Positions 16,325-27,051 of a stretch of 64,000 nt of DNA are shown in pieces. The stretch is from Butyricicoccus pullicaecorum DSM 23266. Its GTDB lineage: Bacteria > Bacillota > Clostridia > Oscillospirales > Butyricicoccaceae. The position numbers were made by a program, and so were the translations under genes. Position 1 is the first letter of the stretch, and the number at the start of each line of letters is the position of its first letter. Under the pieces are notes generated by a model. That model was not told the origin of the DNA, did no database searches, and saw only the letters and a program-made list of their open reading frames with translations. The stretch lies in assembly GCF_900167005.1 (NCBI RefSeq), contig NZ_FUXW01000002.1, positions 434,001-498,000 of the forward strand. Reading direction: 5' to 3'.

Positions 16325-18979
16325 ATGGATCGACACAGACAGACGCCTTGGCACGCACTGAAACTTACGGAGGTCTATGAGACTTTACATACCTCCGAGG
16401 AAGGATTAAGTGATGCCGAGGCTGCCGAAAGGCTGGAAAAATATGGGCGCAATGCATTGCGCTCGAAACCGCCCAAAACCATTCTTCAAATGCTGAAAGC
16501 GCAGATCATTGACCCGATGGTACTTATCCTCATCGGCGCATCCGCTTTTTCCGCAATTTTACAGGAGTGGACAGAGGCGGCGGTAATCTTTATTATTGTA
16601 ATCGTCAACGCCGTCATCGGTATTGTGCAGGAAAAGAAAGCACAGTCCTCTCTGGAAGCTCTGCGCAATATGAGTGCCCCAACGGCTCGGGTTTTGCGCC
16701 AGGGGGAGGAGAGCGTTATACCCGCCAGCGAGTTGGTAGTGGGTGACGTTGTGATGCTTGGCGATGGAGATATGGTTCCGGCGGACTTACGCCTGATAGA
16801 TTCCGCCAGTTTGAAAGTGCAGGAGGCTTCTTTGACCGGCGAATCCGTCCCTTCTGAAAAGGAAGCAGAAGATATTCTGCCAGAAGACTGCCCTCTGGGT
16901 GACCGCAGTAATATGGCGTACACCTCAGCCATTGTCACATACGGACGAGCGACCGGCGTTGTAGTAGCCACCGGCATGGATACCGAGGTAGGTAATATCG
17001 CCGGTATGCTGGACAATCAGGACGATACGGATACACCCTTAAAGCGGAAACTGAATGCGGTTGGTAAGACTCTGACCATCGTTGGACTAATCGTCTGTGC
17101 CCTGATCTTTGCCATCGGCGCTTTCTATCAGCGCCCGCTGATTCCGCAGTTTCTGGTCGCGATTTCGCTGGCAATTTCCATCATCCCGGAAGGTCTGCCT
17201 GCCACAGCCACGATTGTGATGGCACTGGGCGTGCAGCGTATGGCAAAGAAAAATGCGTTGATTCGCAAATTGCCCGCCGTGGAAACTCTGGGTGGTGCAA
17301 CTGTCATTTGCTCCGATAAAACCGGTACTCTTACACTCAATAAAATGACGGTAACACATATTGCAGTCAACGGAGATTTTGAAAACGGCACAACTACCCC
17401 GATTGAAAATGCCGCCAAACAGCATCCTGCGGTATATAGAGAATTGGTTTATGCAGCAGCTCTTTGTAATGACGCCAGCCTTGACCCAGATAGAAAGGGA
17501 GAAATCATCGGCGACCCCACAGAGGGCGCGCTGATCTATATGGCACAGGCGTTTGGAATCGACCATGAAGCCCTGGAGGATGAATATCCCCGCTTTTTTG
17601 AGCAGCCTTTTGATTCTGAGCGTAAGAGGATGACCACTGTTCACCGCATCCATGAGAAGTGGGTTTCTTATACCAAGGGTGCGGTGGATGAAATGCTGCC
17701 TCTGTGCACCCACATTCTGACTTCGGAAGGTGTGCGGCCCATCACGGGGGCTGACAAAGAAAACATTACAAAACTTTGCCTATCCATGTCGGAGGACGCT
17801 TTGCGTGTGCTGGGCTTTGCTATGCGTACCCTCACGGCACTGCCCACAGATGATGATGAGAATGTGGAATTTGACATGACTTTTGTGGGTGTGACCGGAA
17901 TGATCGACCCGCCCCGAAAAGAGGTGGCCGACTCTGTACGCACCTGCCGTCAGGCGGGCATCCGAACGATTATGATCACCGGCGACCATAAGGTGACAGC
18001 CCTTGCCATTGCGAAAGAGCTGGATATTTACCGAGAAGGCAACACCGTCATATCCGGTGAGGAACTGGATACGATGACGGAAGACGAGTTGGACGATGCG
18101 GTAAAAACAACGACCGTCTTCGCCCGCGTATCCCCTGCGGATAAACTGCGTATCATCCAGAGTTTGAAACGCACTGGCGAAGTAGCGGCCATGACGGGTG
18201 ACGGCGTCAATGACTCCCCCGCCCTGAAAGCAGCGGACATCGGTGTTGCGATGGGTATCACCGGTACGGATGTGGCAAAGGATGCCGCCGACATGATCTT
18301 GCTGGATGACAGCTTTACCACGATTGCTTATGCTATCAAGGAAGGCCGCCGTGTCTACCGCAATATCCAGAAGGTAATCCAGTTCCTTTTGGTTGGTAAT
18401 ATCGCAGAAATTCTAACCTTGTTTGTTGCAACCCTATTTAACTGGGATGCACCCCTTCTGGCCGTTCACATTTTGTGGGTAAACCTTGCCACGGCTACCT
18501 TGCCTGCCCTGGCACTGGGTGTTGATCCGGCCAGCAAGAACATTATGAAGCATAAGCCAGTAAAATCGGGCACTCTGTTTGAAAAAGATCTGGTACGCCG
18601 TGTTATTATACAAGGCATCTTTGTGGCGGCCATGACCACCTGCGCTTACTGGATCGGCGCAAGCATGGGCGGTCATGTGACCGGTCAGACAATGGCGTTC
18701 TGTGTGCTGGCCTTCTCTCAGATGCTTCGCGCTTTTAACCAGCGTTCCAATACGGAGCCTATCTGGGTGCGGGCAGAGGGGATCAACCCCTGGCTGATTA
18801 TTTCCTTCGTGGTGTCCGCCCTTCTGATGGCGTGCATCCTGTTTGTCCCTGCACTGCAAAGTGCGTTCCAATTGACCTTGTTGGATGGCACACAGTGGCT
18901 GATCGTCATAGGATTGTCCCTTATGTCGATCCTGCAAGTGGAAATCGTAAAAGCGATTAAAAAACATATCCATAAATAA
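16325..18979 (+). CDS. P2A-type cation-transporting ATPase (PacL/LCA1-like) with altered cation site
   Basis: An 884-residue P-type ATPase resembling Ca2+ pumps of bacteria. It shows the N-terminal cation-ATPase domain, [16 protein letters not shown] in M4, [16 protein letters not shown] and [10 protein letters not shown], then C-terminal helices M5-M10. M5 keeps the Asn and Glu (GNIAEIL). In M6 the expected N-x-x-T-D reads NLATA, so the Asp that ligates Ca2+ in SERCA-type pumps is Ala here (codon GCT at 18495-18497 region). This suggests a different stoichiometry or ion. GGAG lies about 13 bases before the ATG, a long spacing. It follows the P1B-ATPase but has its own promoter and leader. 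Confidence 0.88.
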   Translation: MDRHRQTPWHALKLTEVYETLHTSEEGLSDAEAAERLEKYGRNALRSKPPKTILQMLKAQIIDPMVLILIGASAFSAILQEWTEAAVIFIIVIVNAVIGIVQEKKAQSSLEALRNMSAPTARVLRQGEESVIPASELVVGDVVMLGDGDMVPADLRLIDSASLKVQEASLTGESVPSEKEAEDILPEDCPLGDRSNMAYTSAIVTYGRATGVVVATGMDTEVGNIAGMLDNQDDTDTPLKRKLNAVGKTLTIVGLIVCALIFAIGAFYQRPLIPQFLVAISLAISIIPEGLPATATIVMALGVQRMAKKNALIRKLPAVETLGGATVICSDKTGTLTLNKMTVTHIAVNGDFENGTTTPIENAAKQHPAVYRELVYAAALCNDASLDPDRKGEIIGDPTEGALIYMAQAFGIDHEALEDEYPRFFEQPFDSERKRMTTVHRIHEKWVSYTKGAVDEMLPLCTHILTSEGVRPITGADKENITKLCLSMSEDALRVLGFAMRTLTALPTDDDENVEFDMTFVGVTGMIDPPRKEVADSVRTCRQAGIRTIMITGDHKVTALAIAKELDIYREGNTVISGEELDTMTEDELDDAVKTTTVFARVSPADKLRIIQSLKRTGEVAAMTGDGVNDSPALKAADIGVAMGITGTDVAKDAADMILLDDSFTTIAYAIKEGRRVYRNIQKVIQFLLVGNIAEILTLFVATLFNWDAPLLAVHILWVNLATATLPALALGVDPASKNIMKHKPVKSGTLFEKDLVRRVIIQGIFVAAMTTCAYWIGASMGGHVTGQTMAFCVLAFSQMLRAFNQRSNTEPIWVRAEGINPWLIISFVVSALLMACILFVPALQSAFQLTLLDGTQWLIVIGLSLMSILQVEIVKAIKKHIHK

Positions 18980-18980
18980 G

Positions 18981-19013
18981 TAGAAAGGCGGAGGGGTTTC
19001 CTCCGCCTTTCTA
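18981..19013. terminator. Terminator of the P2A-ATPase gene
   Basis: TAGAAAGGCGGAGG pairs perfectly with CCTCCGCCTTTCTA around a short loop. Confidence 0.8.
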
Positions 19014-19079
19014 AAGCCAATAAAAGCAGGGACTACATCCAATTTTTACAGCTAAGCCGCTTCTCTATATCATCTTCTC

Positions 19080-20657
19080 TTATGCCTGTATCTCCGTTCC
19101 ATCCTTAAAGGTCACTCGGATGTCCTTCTCGCTGTACAGCATCACAAAATCCACCAGGCTCGACCATAGCCGTTCGTCAAATTCTGCAATCGGCTTCTGC
19201 GTCTCCACCGTATGGAGAAACTGCTCCAGCAGCTTTTTGCGGTCGGCTTTATCGGAGACCGTTTGAGTTACCTCATCAAACTGTGCCTTGACCGCTTCAT
19301 AGCGGCTGACCAGCCCGTTATAACGCTCGGTATACTCGTCCTGATCGAGGGCGACACGGGCATTCTCCGTCACGCACCGCTCTACCAGGCCAACCACGAC
19401 CTCCAGTTCTTCCTTCAGTTCTGTCTGTCGCTTTTCCAGTTCTGCACTGTCGCACAGCATGGCGATGACCATCTGCACATTGGCAGATAATTCTTCCTTC
19501 TCTGAGAGCAGGATGTTGACTGCCCGGACGAAAGCGTCCTTGACCTGCTCCTCCGTGACATGGGGCGTGCCGCATGGCTTCCCGCCTTTGTATTTGTGGT
19601 TGCACTGGTAAATGACCCGGCGGTATTTGTCCGTGGAGTGCCAGACCTTGGAGCCGTACCAGCACCCGCATTCACCGCACTTGATTTTCGAGGAAAACAT
19701 ACTCACGCCGCTGTAGCGGTGCTTGTCCTTTGTCCGTCTCGCCATCTCTGCCTGGACATAATCGAAGGTTACCGGATCGATGATAGCCTCATGGTTGCCC
19801 TCCACATAGTACTGCGGGACCTCGCCCTCGTTCTTTTTTGTTTTCTTCTGGAGGAAGTCCACCGTGAACTCCTTCTGCAGGAGGGCGTCGCCCTTGTACT
19901 TCTCATTGGTAAGGATACTGCGGACGGTACTCTGGCTCCAGACTGCCTTGCCGCCAGGGGTCGGAAGTTTCCGCCCCGTCAGTTCCTTGGCGATGGCGTG
20001 GCAGGTCAGCCCGTCCAGAAATAACTTGTAAATCAGCTTGACAGTCTTTGCCTGCTCCGGATTGACCACAAAGCCGCCGTTCGGCCCCCGGTCATAGCCC
20101 AGGAACCGCTTGTAGGCCACGCTCGCCTTGCCGTCTGCGAACCGCTTCCGCTGGCCCCAGGTGGTGTTCTCCGAAATGCTCCGGCTCTCCTCCTGGGCAA
20201 GGCTGGACATGATGGTGATGAGCAGCTCGCCCTTGGCGTCCAGCGTCCAGATATTTTCCTTCTCGAAATAAATCTCCACGCCTTTTTCCTTCAGCATCCG
20301 TACCGTGGTTAGACTGTCCACGGTATTTCTGGCAAACCGGCTGACGCTCTTTGTGACGATGAGGTCAATCTTCCCGGCAAGGGCGTCCGCCACCATTGCC
20401 TTGAAGCCCTCGCGCCGCCGGGTGTTCGTTGCAGAAATCCCTTCATCCGTATAGATGGCAACAAACTCCCAATCGTCCCGCCCCTTGATGTAATTCGTGT
20501 AATAGTCCACCTGCGCCTCGTAGCTGGTGACCTGGTCCTCATGGTCGGTGGAGACGCGGGCATACCCGGCAACGCGGCGTTTCTGCTTGCTGCCGATGGG
20601 GATGGCGGTGTATTTCGTGATGGTCGCCGGAATCGCCGTTACTTTTCTTTGCGCCAT
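19080..20657 (-). CDS. Large serine recombinase A
   Basis: A 525-residue site-specific recombinase. The N-terminal resolvase domain has the nucleophile Ser in GYARVSTD (about residue 36) and the SRFARNTVD and LAQEESRSISE segments. The recombinase domain follows (about 190-300), then a zinc ribbon with CGECGC and a later Cys pair, then a coiled coil of about 90 residues. Such enzymes integrate or excise prophages and mobile elements. It overlaps the start of recombinase B by 19 bases, and no terminator separates them. GC-rich like the prophage genes to its right. Confidence 0.92.
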   Translation of the reverse strand: MAQRKVTAIPATITKYTAIPIGSKQKRRVAGYARVSTDHEDQVTSYEAQVDYYTNYIKGRDDWEFVAIYTDEGISATNTRRREGFKAMVADALAGKIDLIVTKSVSRFARNTVDSLTTVRMLKEKGVEIYFEKENIWTLDAKGELLITIMSSLAQEESRSISENTTWGQRKRFADGKASVAYKRFLGYDRGPNGGFVVNPEQAKTVKLIYKLFLDGLTCHAIAKELTGRKLPTPGGKAVWSQSTVRSILTNEKYKGDALLQKEFTVDFLQKKTKKNEGEVPQYYVEGNHEAIIDPVTFDYVQAEMARRTKDKHRYSGVSMFSSKIKCGECGCWYGSKVWHSTDKYRRVIYQCNHKYKGGKPCGTPHVTEEQVKDAFVRAVNILLSEKEELSANVQMVIAMLCDSAELEKRQTELKEELEVVVGLVERCVTENARVALDQDEYTERYNGLVSRYEAVKAQFDEVTQTVSDKADRKKLLEQFLHTVETQKPIAEFDERLWSSLVDFVMLYSEKDIRVTFKDGTEIQA

Positions 20658-22417
20658 TTGTCTCCACGCTCCTTCCGTAATTGCTTCATGTGTTCACTCA
20701 TCTGCCGGCGCCGCTCTGGCGTATAGGCGCCCTTAATGGATTCCTTAAATTTTGCCCTCTGCTCCTCAGTCCAAGGCCGCCCCACACGTTCCGGCGGCTG
20801 CCAGTTGCGGCTTACGGTTCTGCCATCCTTAAAACAGAAGCGGAGTTCTGAAGAGGAAAGCACCTCAACTCGGTCGATCTTCTCACGAAAAGCGGCGGCG
20901 TCAAACGCATCCAGCCCAAGTACCTCTGCGGCCATCTGTTCCAGCAAATCCTCCCGCAGGCTGGGGGAATCGCAACCGTTATGCTCTGCGCACCGCCAGT
21001 GGCTGACCTTGCTGCCATCTTTGCAGTTCCGTGTTGCCTTGCGGAAATTACAGCCGCAGGATACGCACTTTATCTTCCCCGTGAAGCAGGATGCACCGAT
21101 GGGATTCGTGCCGTTCTTGCGCCGTTTCATGGACACTTCAGCACGCCGCTCCGGTGTCCAGCAGTCCCGATGCCCCGTGTTCAGGCAGTCCTTTGTTACC
21201 ACACAGCCATCCGCCATGTGAAACTCCAGCGTATAGCGTTCTGGCACATCGATATGGTCCACCTTTTCCAAGAAGATGGCTTCATCAAATTTATCAAGCC
21301 CCAGAACTTCCGTACAGACTTTAACCATGTTTTTGTGGTTGATGGTGCCGCCCACAGGACAGCCGGTGCCTTTCTTCTTTTTCTTCTTACTGCCACAGTT
21401 CCAGAACTCCATATCGCCCCGGTCTGTCCGCTTGTTGTGCATATAGCTCTGCCCGCAGTATGGGCATTTGATCTTTCCCGTAAAGCAGGACGTGTTCAGG
21501 CTCTTATTTGCCAGTGCGCCAAGCTCCCTGCGCCTTGCCATCTCCTCCTGTACAAAGTCAAAAGTGGCCTTGTCGATGATGGCAGGATGGGTGTCCTCCA
21601 CATAGTACTGGGGAAGTTCCCCTCGGTTCTTTTTCCGCTGCTTGGAGATAGGGTCGGAGATAAACTCCTTTTGCAGGAGAAGGTTTCCCGTGTAGGTCAC
21701 ATTGGTCAGTACCACCTTGATGTTGGAATCCACCCAGCGGCAGCCGTCCCTGGTTGTGATGCCCTCGGCAGCAAGCTCCCGCTCGGTTTCCAACCGGGAT
21801 TTCCCGTCCAGGAAGTTCTGGAATATCCGCTTTACAATTTCCGCTTCCTCCGGCACGATGACCAGTTCGTCACCCTCCCATCGATAACCGTAGATGCGGA
21901 AGTGGCCGTTGGGGATGCCGTTCTGCATCCGCTTTCGGATGCCCCATTTCACATTGTCGGAAATGCTGCGGCTTTCCTCCTGGGCAAAGGACGCCAGGAT
22001 GGTCAGCATCAGTTCGCCGTCCCCGTCCATAGAGCGGATACGTTCCTTCTCGAACCGCACCTCAACGCCTAAGTCTTTCAAACGCCGCACCGTTTCCAGA
22101 AGATCCACCGTATTCCTGGCAAACCGCGAGATGCTCTTTGTCAGGATGATGTCGATCTTGCCGGCTTCGCAGTCGGCAAGCATCCGCTTGAACTCGTCGC
22201 GCTTTACCGTGTTGGTACCGGAAATAAAATCGTCTGCGTAGACCCCGGCATACTCCCAGTCCGGGTTCTTCTGGATCAGCCCGCTGTAGTAACTCACCTG
22301 TGCGGAAAGGGAGTGGAGCATCCGTTCCGACTGCATGGACACTCTGGCATAAGCGGCCACCTTTTTCTTTTCCCGGATGGCGGGAACGGCCGCTTCGATT
22401 TTTCTTAAATTCGGCAT
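20639..22417 (-). CDS. Large serine recombinase B
   Basis: A 592-residue relative of recombinase A: AYARVSMQ with the Ser nucleophile, SRFARNTVDLLETVRRLK, LASFAQEESRSISDNVKWG, a recombinase domain, then two zinc-ribbon-like Cys clusters (KCPYCGQSYMHNKR and KCVSCGCNFRKATRN). ATG at 22417 follows a clear AGGAGG; the frame is open further to 22471. Paired large serine recombinases in one operon often work together or have different att partners. Its own attachment site should lie near the low-coordinate side (about 19.0 kb) or at the distal prophage end. Confidence 0.92.
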   Translation of the reverse strand: MPNLRKIEAAVPAIREKKKVAAYARVSMQSERMLHSLSAQVSYYSGLIQKNPDWEYAGVYADDFISGTNTVKRDEFKRMLADCEAGKIDIILTKSISRFARNTVDLLETVRRLKDLGVEVRFEKERIRSMDGDGELMLTILASFAQEESRSISDNVKWGIRKRMQNGIPNGHFRIYGYRWEGDELVIVPEEAEIVKRIFQNFLDGKSRLETERELAAEGITTRDGCRWVDSNIKVVLTNVTYTGNLLLQKEFISDPISKQRKKNRGELPQYYVEDTHPAIIDKATFDFVQEEMARRRELGALANKSLNTSCFTGKIKCPYCGQSYMHNKRTDRGDMEFWNCGSKKKKKKGTGCPVGGTINHKNMVKVCTEVLGLDKFDEAIFLEKVDHIDVPERYTLEFHMADGCVVTKDCLNTGHRDCWTPERRAEVSMKRRKNGTNPIGASCFTGKIKCVSCGCNFRKATRNCKDGSKVSHWRCAEHNGCDSPSLREDLLEQMAAEVLGLDAFDAAAFREKIDRVEVLSSSELRFCFKDGRTVSRNWQPPERVGRPWTEEQRAKFKESIKGAYTPERRRQMSEHMKQLRKERGDKWRKEK

Positions 22418-22467
22418 GAAATCGCCCTCCTTTCCGCTTCTATACATCACTCTAAAGGTGCGTAAAG

Positions 22468-22638
22468 TCAACGGATTTCGGAAAATAATGTGCCGAAAAC
22501 AGGGCGGTATTTCTCCAGAAACATTGTATCGATCTGACGGTACTCTTCCTCGGAGATAAGCCCCTCTGCGAGCATCTTTCTGACCATGCTCATGGTCGCC
22601 TGGTAGAGCTTTTCATTCGTCAGCTGCTCCTTACTCAT
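22468..22638 (-). CDS. Small SHOCT-like protein of the recombinase module
   Basis: A 56-residue protein beginning MSKEQLTNEKLYQATMSMVR, with a SHOCT-like C-terminal motif (MLAEGLISEEEYRQID). It overlaps the end of the zinc-finger gene upstream (ATGAGTAA), with GGAGG before the start, so it is translationally coupled. Such small proteins commonly stand between a zinc-finger gene and serine recombinases in clostridial elements. Its molecular role is unknown. Confidence 0.7.
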   Translation of the reverse strand: MSKEQLTNEKLYQATMSMVRKMLAEGLISEEEYRQIDTMFLEKYRPVFGTLFSEIR

Positions 22639-23044
22639 CCGCGCCACCTCCGAACCGATGCTGGATGTAGCAGGCATGGCTGCAGTACTTCCTCTCGGCG
22701 CGCCCGTAAACCGAAAAGGTCCTGCCGCAGTTTGCGCAGGTGACCCCCCGGATCGCCCTGCGGTCAACTTGATCAAGATGGGCATTCCACCACTTGTTCC
22801 TGCATTTGTCAGAGCAGAACTTTTTCTCCTTCCGACCGACGTGCTGGGCAATCGGCGCCCCGCAGCACAGGCAGTGGTGTACCCGACTTTTGGTATCCTG
22901 CTGTGGTGCTTCTGCTTTCTGTGCGTTCCTGCGGCAGAAGGATTTTACTGTATTTTCTGAGATCCCGACTTTCCGGGCGATTGCACCGTAGCCCATGCCC
23001 TGCGCCCGGAGAGCGGATACGATCATTCTCTGTTCGTTCGTCAC
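22631..23044 (-). CDS. HTH and zinc-ribbon protein of the recombinase module
   Basis: A 137-residue protein. Residues 1-40 form a helix-turn-helix of sigma-region-4/resolvase type (MGYGAIARKVGISENTVKSF). It is followed by two zinc-binding segments: CLCCGAPI with CSDKC, and CANCGRTF with CSHAC. It is the first gene of the four-gene recombinase module and may control or assist recombination; that is inferred from position only. Confidence 0.75.
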   Translation of the reverse strand: MTNEQRMIVSALRAQGMGYGAIARKVGISENTVKSFCRRNAQKAEAPQQDTKSRVHHCLCCGAPIAQHVGRKEKKFCSDKCRNKWWNAHLDQVDRRAIRGVTCANCGRTFSVYGRAERKYCSHACYIQHRFGGGADE

Positions 23045-23110
23045 CGCTGTCCCTCCAAATCTGTAACCTTCTACCTCTGAAAGGACAGAAGCCGGGGATT
23101 TCAGCGGATA

Positions 23111-23160
23111 AAAAAAAGACCCGTGCGCAGCCGACCGTCAAAGATCGATTGCACACGGGT
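23111..23160 (-). terminator. Terminator after the endolysin gene
   Basis: ACCCGTG and CACGGGT form a stem with an inner GCA/TGC. On the minus strand it is followed by seven T, closing the lysis operon. Confidence 0.8.
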
Positions 23161-23172
23161 TTTCTTGTTTCC

Positions 23173-24141
23173 TTATTCGGTTTTCACTGCATAGTCCAGA
23201 GAAATCCATCCTGCGCCGGACTTCAAGCGTCCCCAGCCAGCAGTGGAACCCTGGCCGGACTGGACCTCCACGATGGTAAACACGCCCTTGCCGGTAAACT
23301 TCCCGGTCTTGGCATAGTCCGTCCCCGGCCCTTTGCGGATGTTCAGATCGGAGATGCTGACCTTGACGGTAAACGGAACATCTGATGCTGTCTGCGTTGA
23401 TGTGTTCGGTGTGTAGATGTTTACACCGTTATTATCGAACACGCTATATCCCGGATTGGCATCAGCGCACTTCTTGGCATTAGAGAGGATCTTGTATGCG
23501 CCTTTCTGCGATTTACTGTCAGACCATGCCTTACGGACACGGTAATAGCCCTCTGTCAGCTTTTCAGGATACTCAGTCTCGGTGCCCTCGGATGCCCCGC
23601 CGCCAAGCTGTGCTGTGACCTTTGCGGCAAGATCACCCATCCGGGCATACATCCAACTGCCCGGACAGGACTTGTTGGCAAACCAGCGATGGACAGTCAG
23701 CACCATCTCATCAGACTTCGGCTCATAACTGAGTGTCTTATCCTTATCACCCAGCCAGAGGAGCTTTTTCTTGTCGTTGCGCTTGCAGATATCCACGCAG
23801 AGCTTAATGAGCTTCTGATAGACCACATCCTTAAACGCATACGGCTCCGTGGTGTCAGACGCGCACTCAATAGTGACCGCCCGCTGGTCGTTGGCGCTGG
23901 AGGAGGAACACCAGGAGCGGTTTTGCTCCTCCACATACATTCCCACACGGCCGTCCACGCCGATGCCGTAGTTACAGCTTGCCTGTCTGGAAGTCGGCAA
24001 GAAGATATTGCCCAGCGTCTCCACCGAGCATTGCCCCACCACGCAGTGGGGCGTAATGCGGTCGATGCTGTGCGTCCGCTGCCCGGAGTGGTTTGGGCTG
24101 AGTTTCGTATAAGATACCAATGAACTGTTTGTGTAAGTCAC
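23173..24141 (-). CDS. Phage endolysin, N-acetylmuramoyl-L-alanine amidase
   Basis: A 322-residue lysin that cuts the peptidoglycan stem peptide from MurNAc. Residues about 10-165 form an amidase_2-type domain (RITPHCVVGQCS, VTIECASDT, LTVHRWFANKSCPG). Residues about 255-322 form an SH3-type wall-binding domain (VSISDLNIRKGPGTDYAKTG). A GTG start with AGGAGG overlaps the holin end. It belongs to the prophage lysis cassette tail gene-holin-endolysin. Confidence 0.9.
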   Translation of the reverse strand: MTYTNSSLVSYTKLSPNHSGQRTHSIDRITPHCVVGQCSVETLGNIFLPTSRQASCNYGIGVDGRVGMYVEEQNRSWCSSSSANDQRAVTIECASDTTEPYAFKDVVYQKLIKLCVDICKRNDKKKLLWLGDKDKTLSYEPKSDEMVLTVHRWFANKSCPGSWMYARMGDLAAKVTAQLGGGASEGTETEYPEKLTEGYYRVRKAWSDSKSQKGAYKILSNAKKCADANPGYSVFDNNGVNIYTPNTSTQTASDVPFTVKVSISDLNIRKGPGTDYAKTGKFTGKGVFTIVEVQSGQGSTAGWGRLKSGAGWISLDYAVKTE

Positions 24142-24555
24142 TTAATTTTCCTCCTTTTCCGCTCTGTCATGGAGCTGTGCCAGGATGTCCTTCATCTTCT
24201 CCGGCACAGGAAGCCCCAGGTGCGCCGCGTTCTCCAAAAGGCTCACACCCTCGTTGGAGAGGTAAAAGAAGATGACCGCCGTGCGAAGGACGCTGCCTGT
24301 GCCAATCACCTGCACATCCAGGATGTTGGCGATCCCAACCAGCAGGAAGATCAGCACCTTCCGGCAGATGCCCTTAAAGCCCACCTCGCTGGACAGTTTC
24401 TTGTCCGAGATGGCGCACATCACGCCTGTGACGTAATCCACCGCCACGAATACCACCAGGGCGATGAACAGCCCATCGCAGCCGCCCAGGAAATAGCCCA
24501 GCCACCCGCCGATGGCCGCAAAGATCACCTGCGCCGTGTTCCAAAGTTCCTTCAT
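24142..24555 (-). CDS. Phage holin (phage_holin_4/toxin-secretion family)
   Basis: A 137-residue membrane protein. It has about three to four hydrophobic helices, with the family core DGLFIALVVFVAVDYVTGV and a later RTAVIFFYLSNEGVSLLENA. It forms the pores that let the endolysin reach the wall. The ATG at 24555 has GGAGGT upstream; the open frame further upstream is chance. It directly precedes the endolysin gene. Confidence 0.9.
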   Translation of the reverse strand: MKELWNTAQVIFAAIGGWLGYFLGGCDGLFIALVVFVAVDYVTGVMCAISDKKLSSEVGFKGICRKVLIFLLVGIANILDVQVIGTGSVLRTAVIFFYLSNEGVSLLENAAHLGLPVPEKMKDILAQLHDRAEKEEN

Positions 24556-24635
24556 GTTGATACCTCCGTTTCTTGAAATGGTTTTGTGTATGAAAAAAGC
24601 GGCCGCCCCGCAGGGCAGTCGCCAGTTCCCGTAAG

Positions 24636-27029
24636 TTATTCTGTTTGCTTCGGCAGCCATTCCCACAGCCGCATATCCTCCTGACCCAAAGACCACATAC
24701 ACATCCCCCGGAGCTTCCAGCGGTACGCCGCCTGGTTTGCCCAGTAGACCAGGGAATCCACGTCCTGGTAGTAGAGGATGGAAAAGCCGTCCGCGTCTCC
24801 AAGGAACAGCCGGGAGATCCAGATGTTGATGTCCTTCGGTATGACCTTTGCCGTGTAGCTCCCGCCGCAGGAAATCTCCAGAAGGTCGGAATGGAAGAAG
24901 TCATAGTCCAGGGAGATGTCCTCGCTCCGGGTGGAGGTTTCCTCCACATCGGCGGTCAGCGTGAACACCTGGAACTCCTCATCCCAGGTGCAGTTGGAAC
25001 GGCTGATCCTTCCATAGCTTTTGAAGCTGCCGTCCGGCATCTCCACATCAAACCGCTCATACGGCTCGTAGGTCCAGGCGTCCCCCAGCCGCAGAAGTTC
25101 ACAGACCGTGGTGTTGTCCGAGCGGTACCCGGCATAGCCCCCGGAAAAGCCGCTGGCCGCCGCCGTAAAGCGCAGGGTGTAGGAAGAACCGGAATACACC
25201 CGCACCTGGTTCCCACGGACGCGCATCTCCACCGTGTACATGGTAGGGTTGCCCCGCAGATCTGCCGCCGATGTCCTTGTAATCTCCTGGCTGTAGCTGC
25301 CAAGGAGCGTGGAACCATTGTACAGTTCCACCGCCTGGGTATCATAGTTCAGACAGCAGAACAGGCTGCCGCAGAATACGCCGGCCTTGCCGCTCCCGTT
25401 TGCCGGGAAGGCCAGCCTTGCCCGCAGATGCAGCTCCGAAAAGCCGTCATACTGCCACGCAAGCTCCCCATGCCCTTCAAGCTGGGAGTAGACACGCTCC
25501 ATCGAATATTCATCCGACCGCCACACCTCGAAGGAGCCGGAGCGCACCGTCCAGTAATCCGTCTCCAGCACGCCGTAATCCTGGAAGTCCTCATACCATA
25601 CAAGCGCCGAGTCCGGCTTCCTGCGGAGCATCTCCAGCGTCAGCTTGAAGCCTTTGTCAGGGACAGCCATATTGCCGTCCACATCCTTAAAGCTCCTGGG
25701 CGCAAGGGCGAAAGTGGCCTCCCCGGCGGTAGGTTCCTCGGAAAAAGCCGAGCAGACCCGGAAGCCGTAAAACTGGACGCCTTTGGCATCCACTGAAATG
25801 GTAATGGTGTGTGTCCCGGCCGAAAGCGTTACGCCGCTTGCGAGGGACGCCCAGAAGGTACTCCGCCAGTACGGCCACCACAGGCGGCTTTCCGTGAAGT
25901 GCTTTGTGCTGCCGTCCAGCGCCGCATAGATGCCGTTCTTGTCCCAGAAGGGGTAGCAGAGCCGCACCGCCACATCGTAAGTTCCCGCCGTGTTCACGGA
26001 AAAGCTGTAGGTCACCGAGCCGTTATCGCCCAGGGTTGCGATACCGTTTTCAATGGAGACAATGCCGGACGCGCTGGAGTAGCCGTCAGCGTCCCGGTCG
26101 ATGAAAATAGTTCCGAACTCGGTTTTCTGCTCCTTGCCGTAGGCAGTCAGGTAGCGCCTGCGGTTGTATGTGTCCGCAAGCTGAGGGTACTCGCGGGAAA
26201 CTGCGTCCGCTCCTTCCATGTAATCGTAGACATGGGGAAAGGCGTAAGGCACCTTGTCATAATCATCCCAATAGGCCACGATAGGGAGAAAGGGCTGGGG
26301 CGGCGCGTCACCTGTGAAGTTGTACGCTCCCGTCATCCAGTACCTTGCGGCGTAGTAGGTGTTGGAAACGCCCCGGTAGGTCTCGCCCAGGTTCTCCGGC
26401 GTATCGTAAATCTGCCAGTTCCAGCCGTAGGCCGGCATTCCCAGGAAAATCTTATCCGGGTCCATGACCTGGGTGGCGTAATCGTAGATGCCCTCCAGCC
26501 AGCTTCTCGGAGAAACCGGCCCCGGCGCGGAGCCTGCCCAGGCCATGCCGTAGCTCATAATAGACGCCGTGTCACAGTAGGCATCGAGGTCCCCGTAGAC
26601 ACACCAGTTCTCGCCGCCCACCGAGCCATTAACGGAAGTCATCCCCGGCAGGCAGATGTTCATGTGCTTCGTGGCATCGTAATTCTTTACCGTATTGTAG
26701 ATGTTCTGGAACATGGCGGTTGACGCGGCATGGGTGGAGTAGCCGTCCCCTCGTTCCAGGTCAATGTCGATGCCGTCACACCAGGGATACTTCTCCATGA
26801 TGCGGATGATCTCCGAAAGGAACATCTCCTGCGCCCCGTTTGTGTTGTCCCGCAGGGCGCGGAAGATGCTGTTCGCCCCGTCGTTTGCCACCGTCAGCAG
26901 CCACTTGATATGGGGCCATTTGTTGATGTAGGTGAGCATATCCGAAATCGCCACGCCGCTCTCGTAAATCTCCCCGGTGGCCCGCACCTTAAAGGAGAAC
27001 AGCCCGATCTGGCTGATTATGAGGGTGTT
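24636..27029 (-). pseudogene. Phage tail protein with GH18 domain, 5'-truncated
   Basis: About 795 codons of a longer gene. The first 280 residues are a glycoside hydrolase 18 fold with the catalytic DGIDIDLERG motif (DxxDxDxE). Then come carbohydrate-binding-like beta domains and a C-terminal piece that again looks like GH18 (YYQDVDSLVYWANQ). It would sit at the phage tail tip and open the host wall. Sequence similar to coding continues upstream of the first Met to about 27020 (SQIGLFSFKV), then meets a stop with no start or ribosome site, so the 5' end is lost at a junction where AT-rich DNA begins. Confidence 0.75.
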
Positions 27030-27051
27030 TCTTAAAATTTCTTATTTTTTG

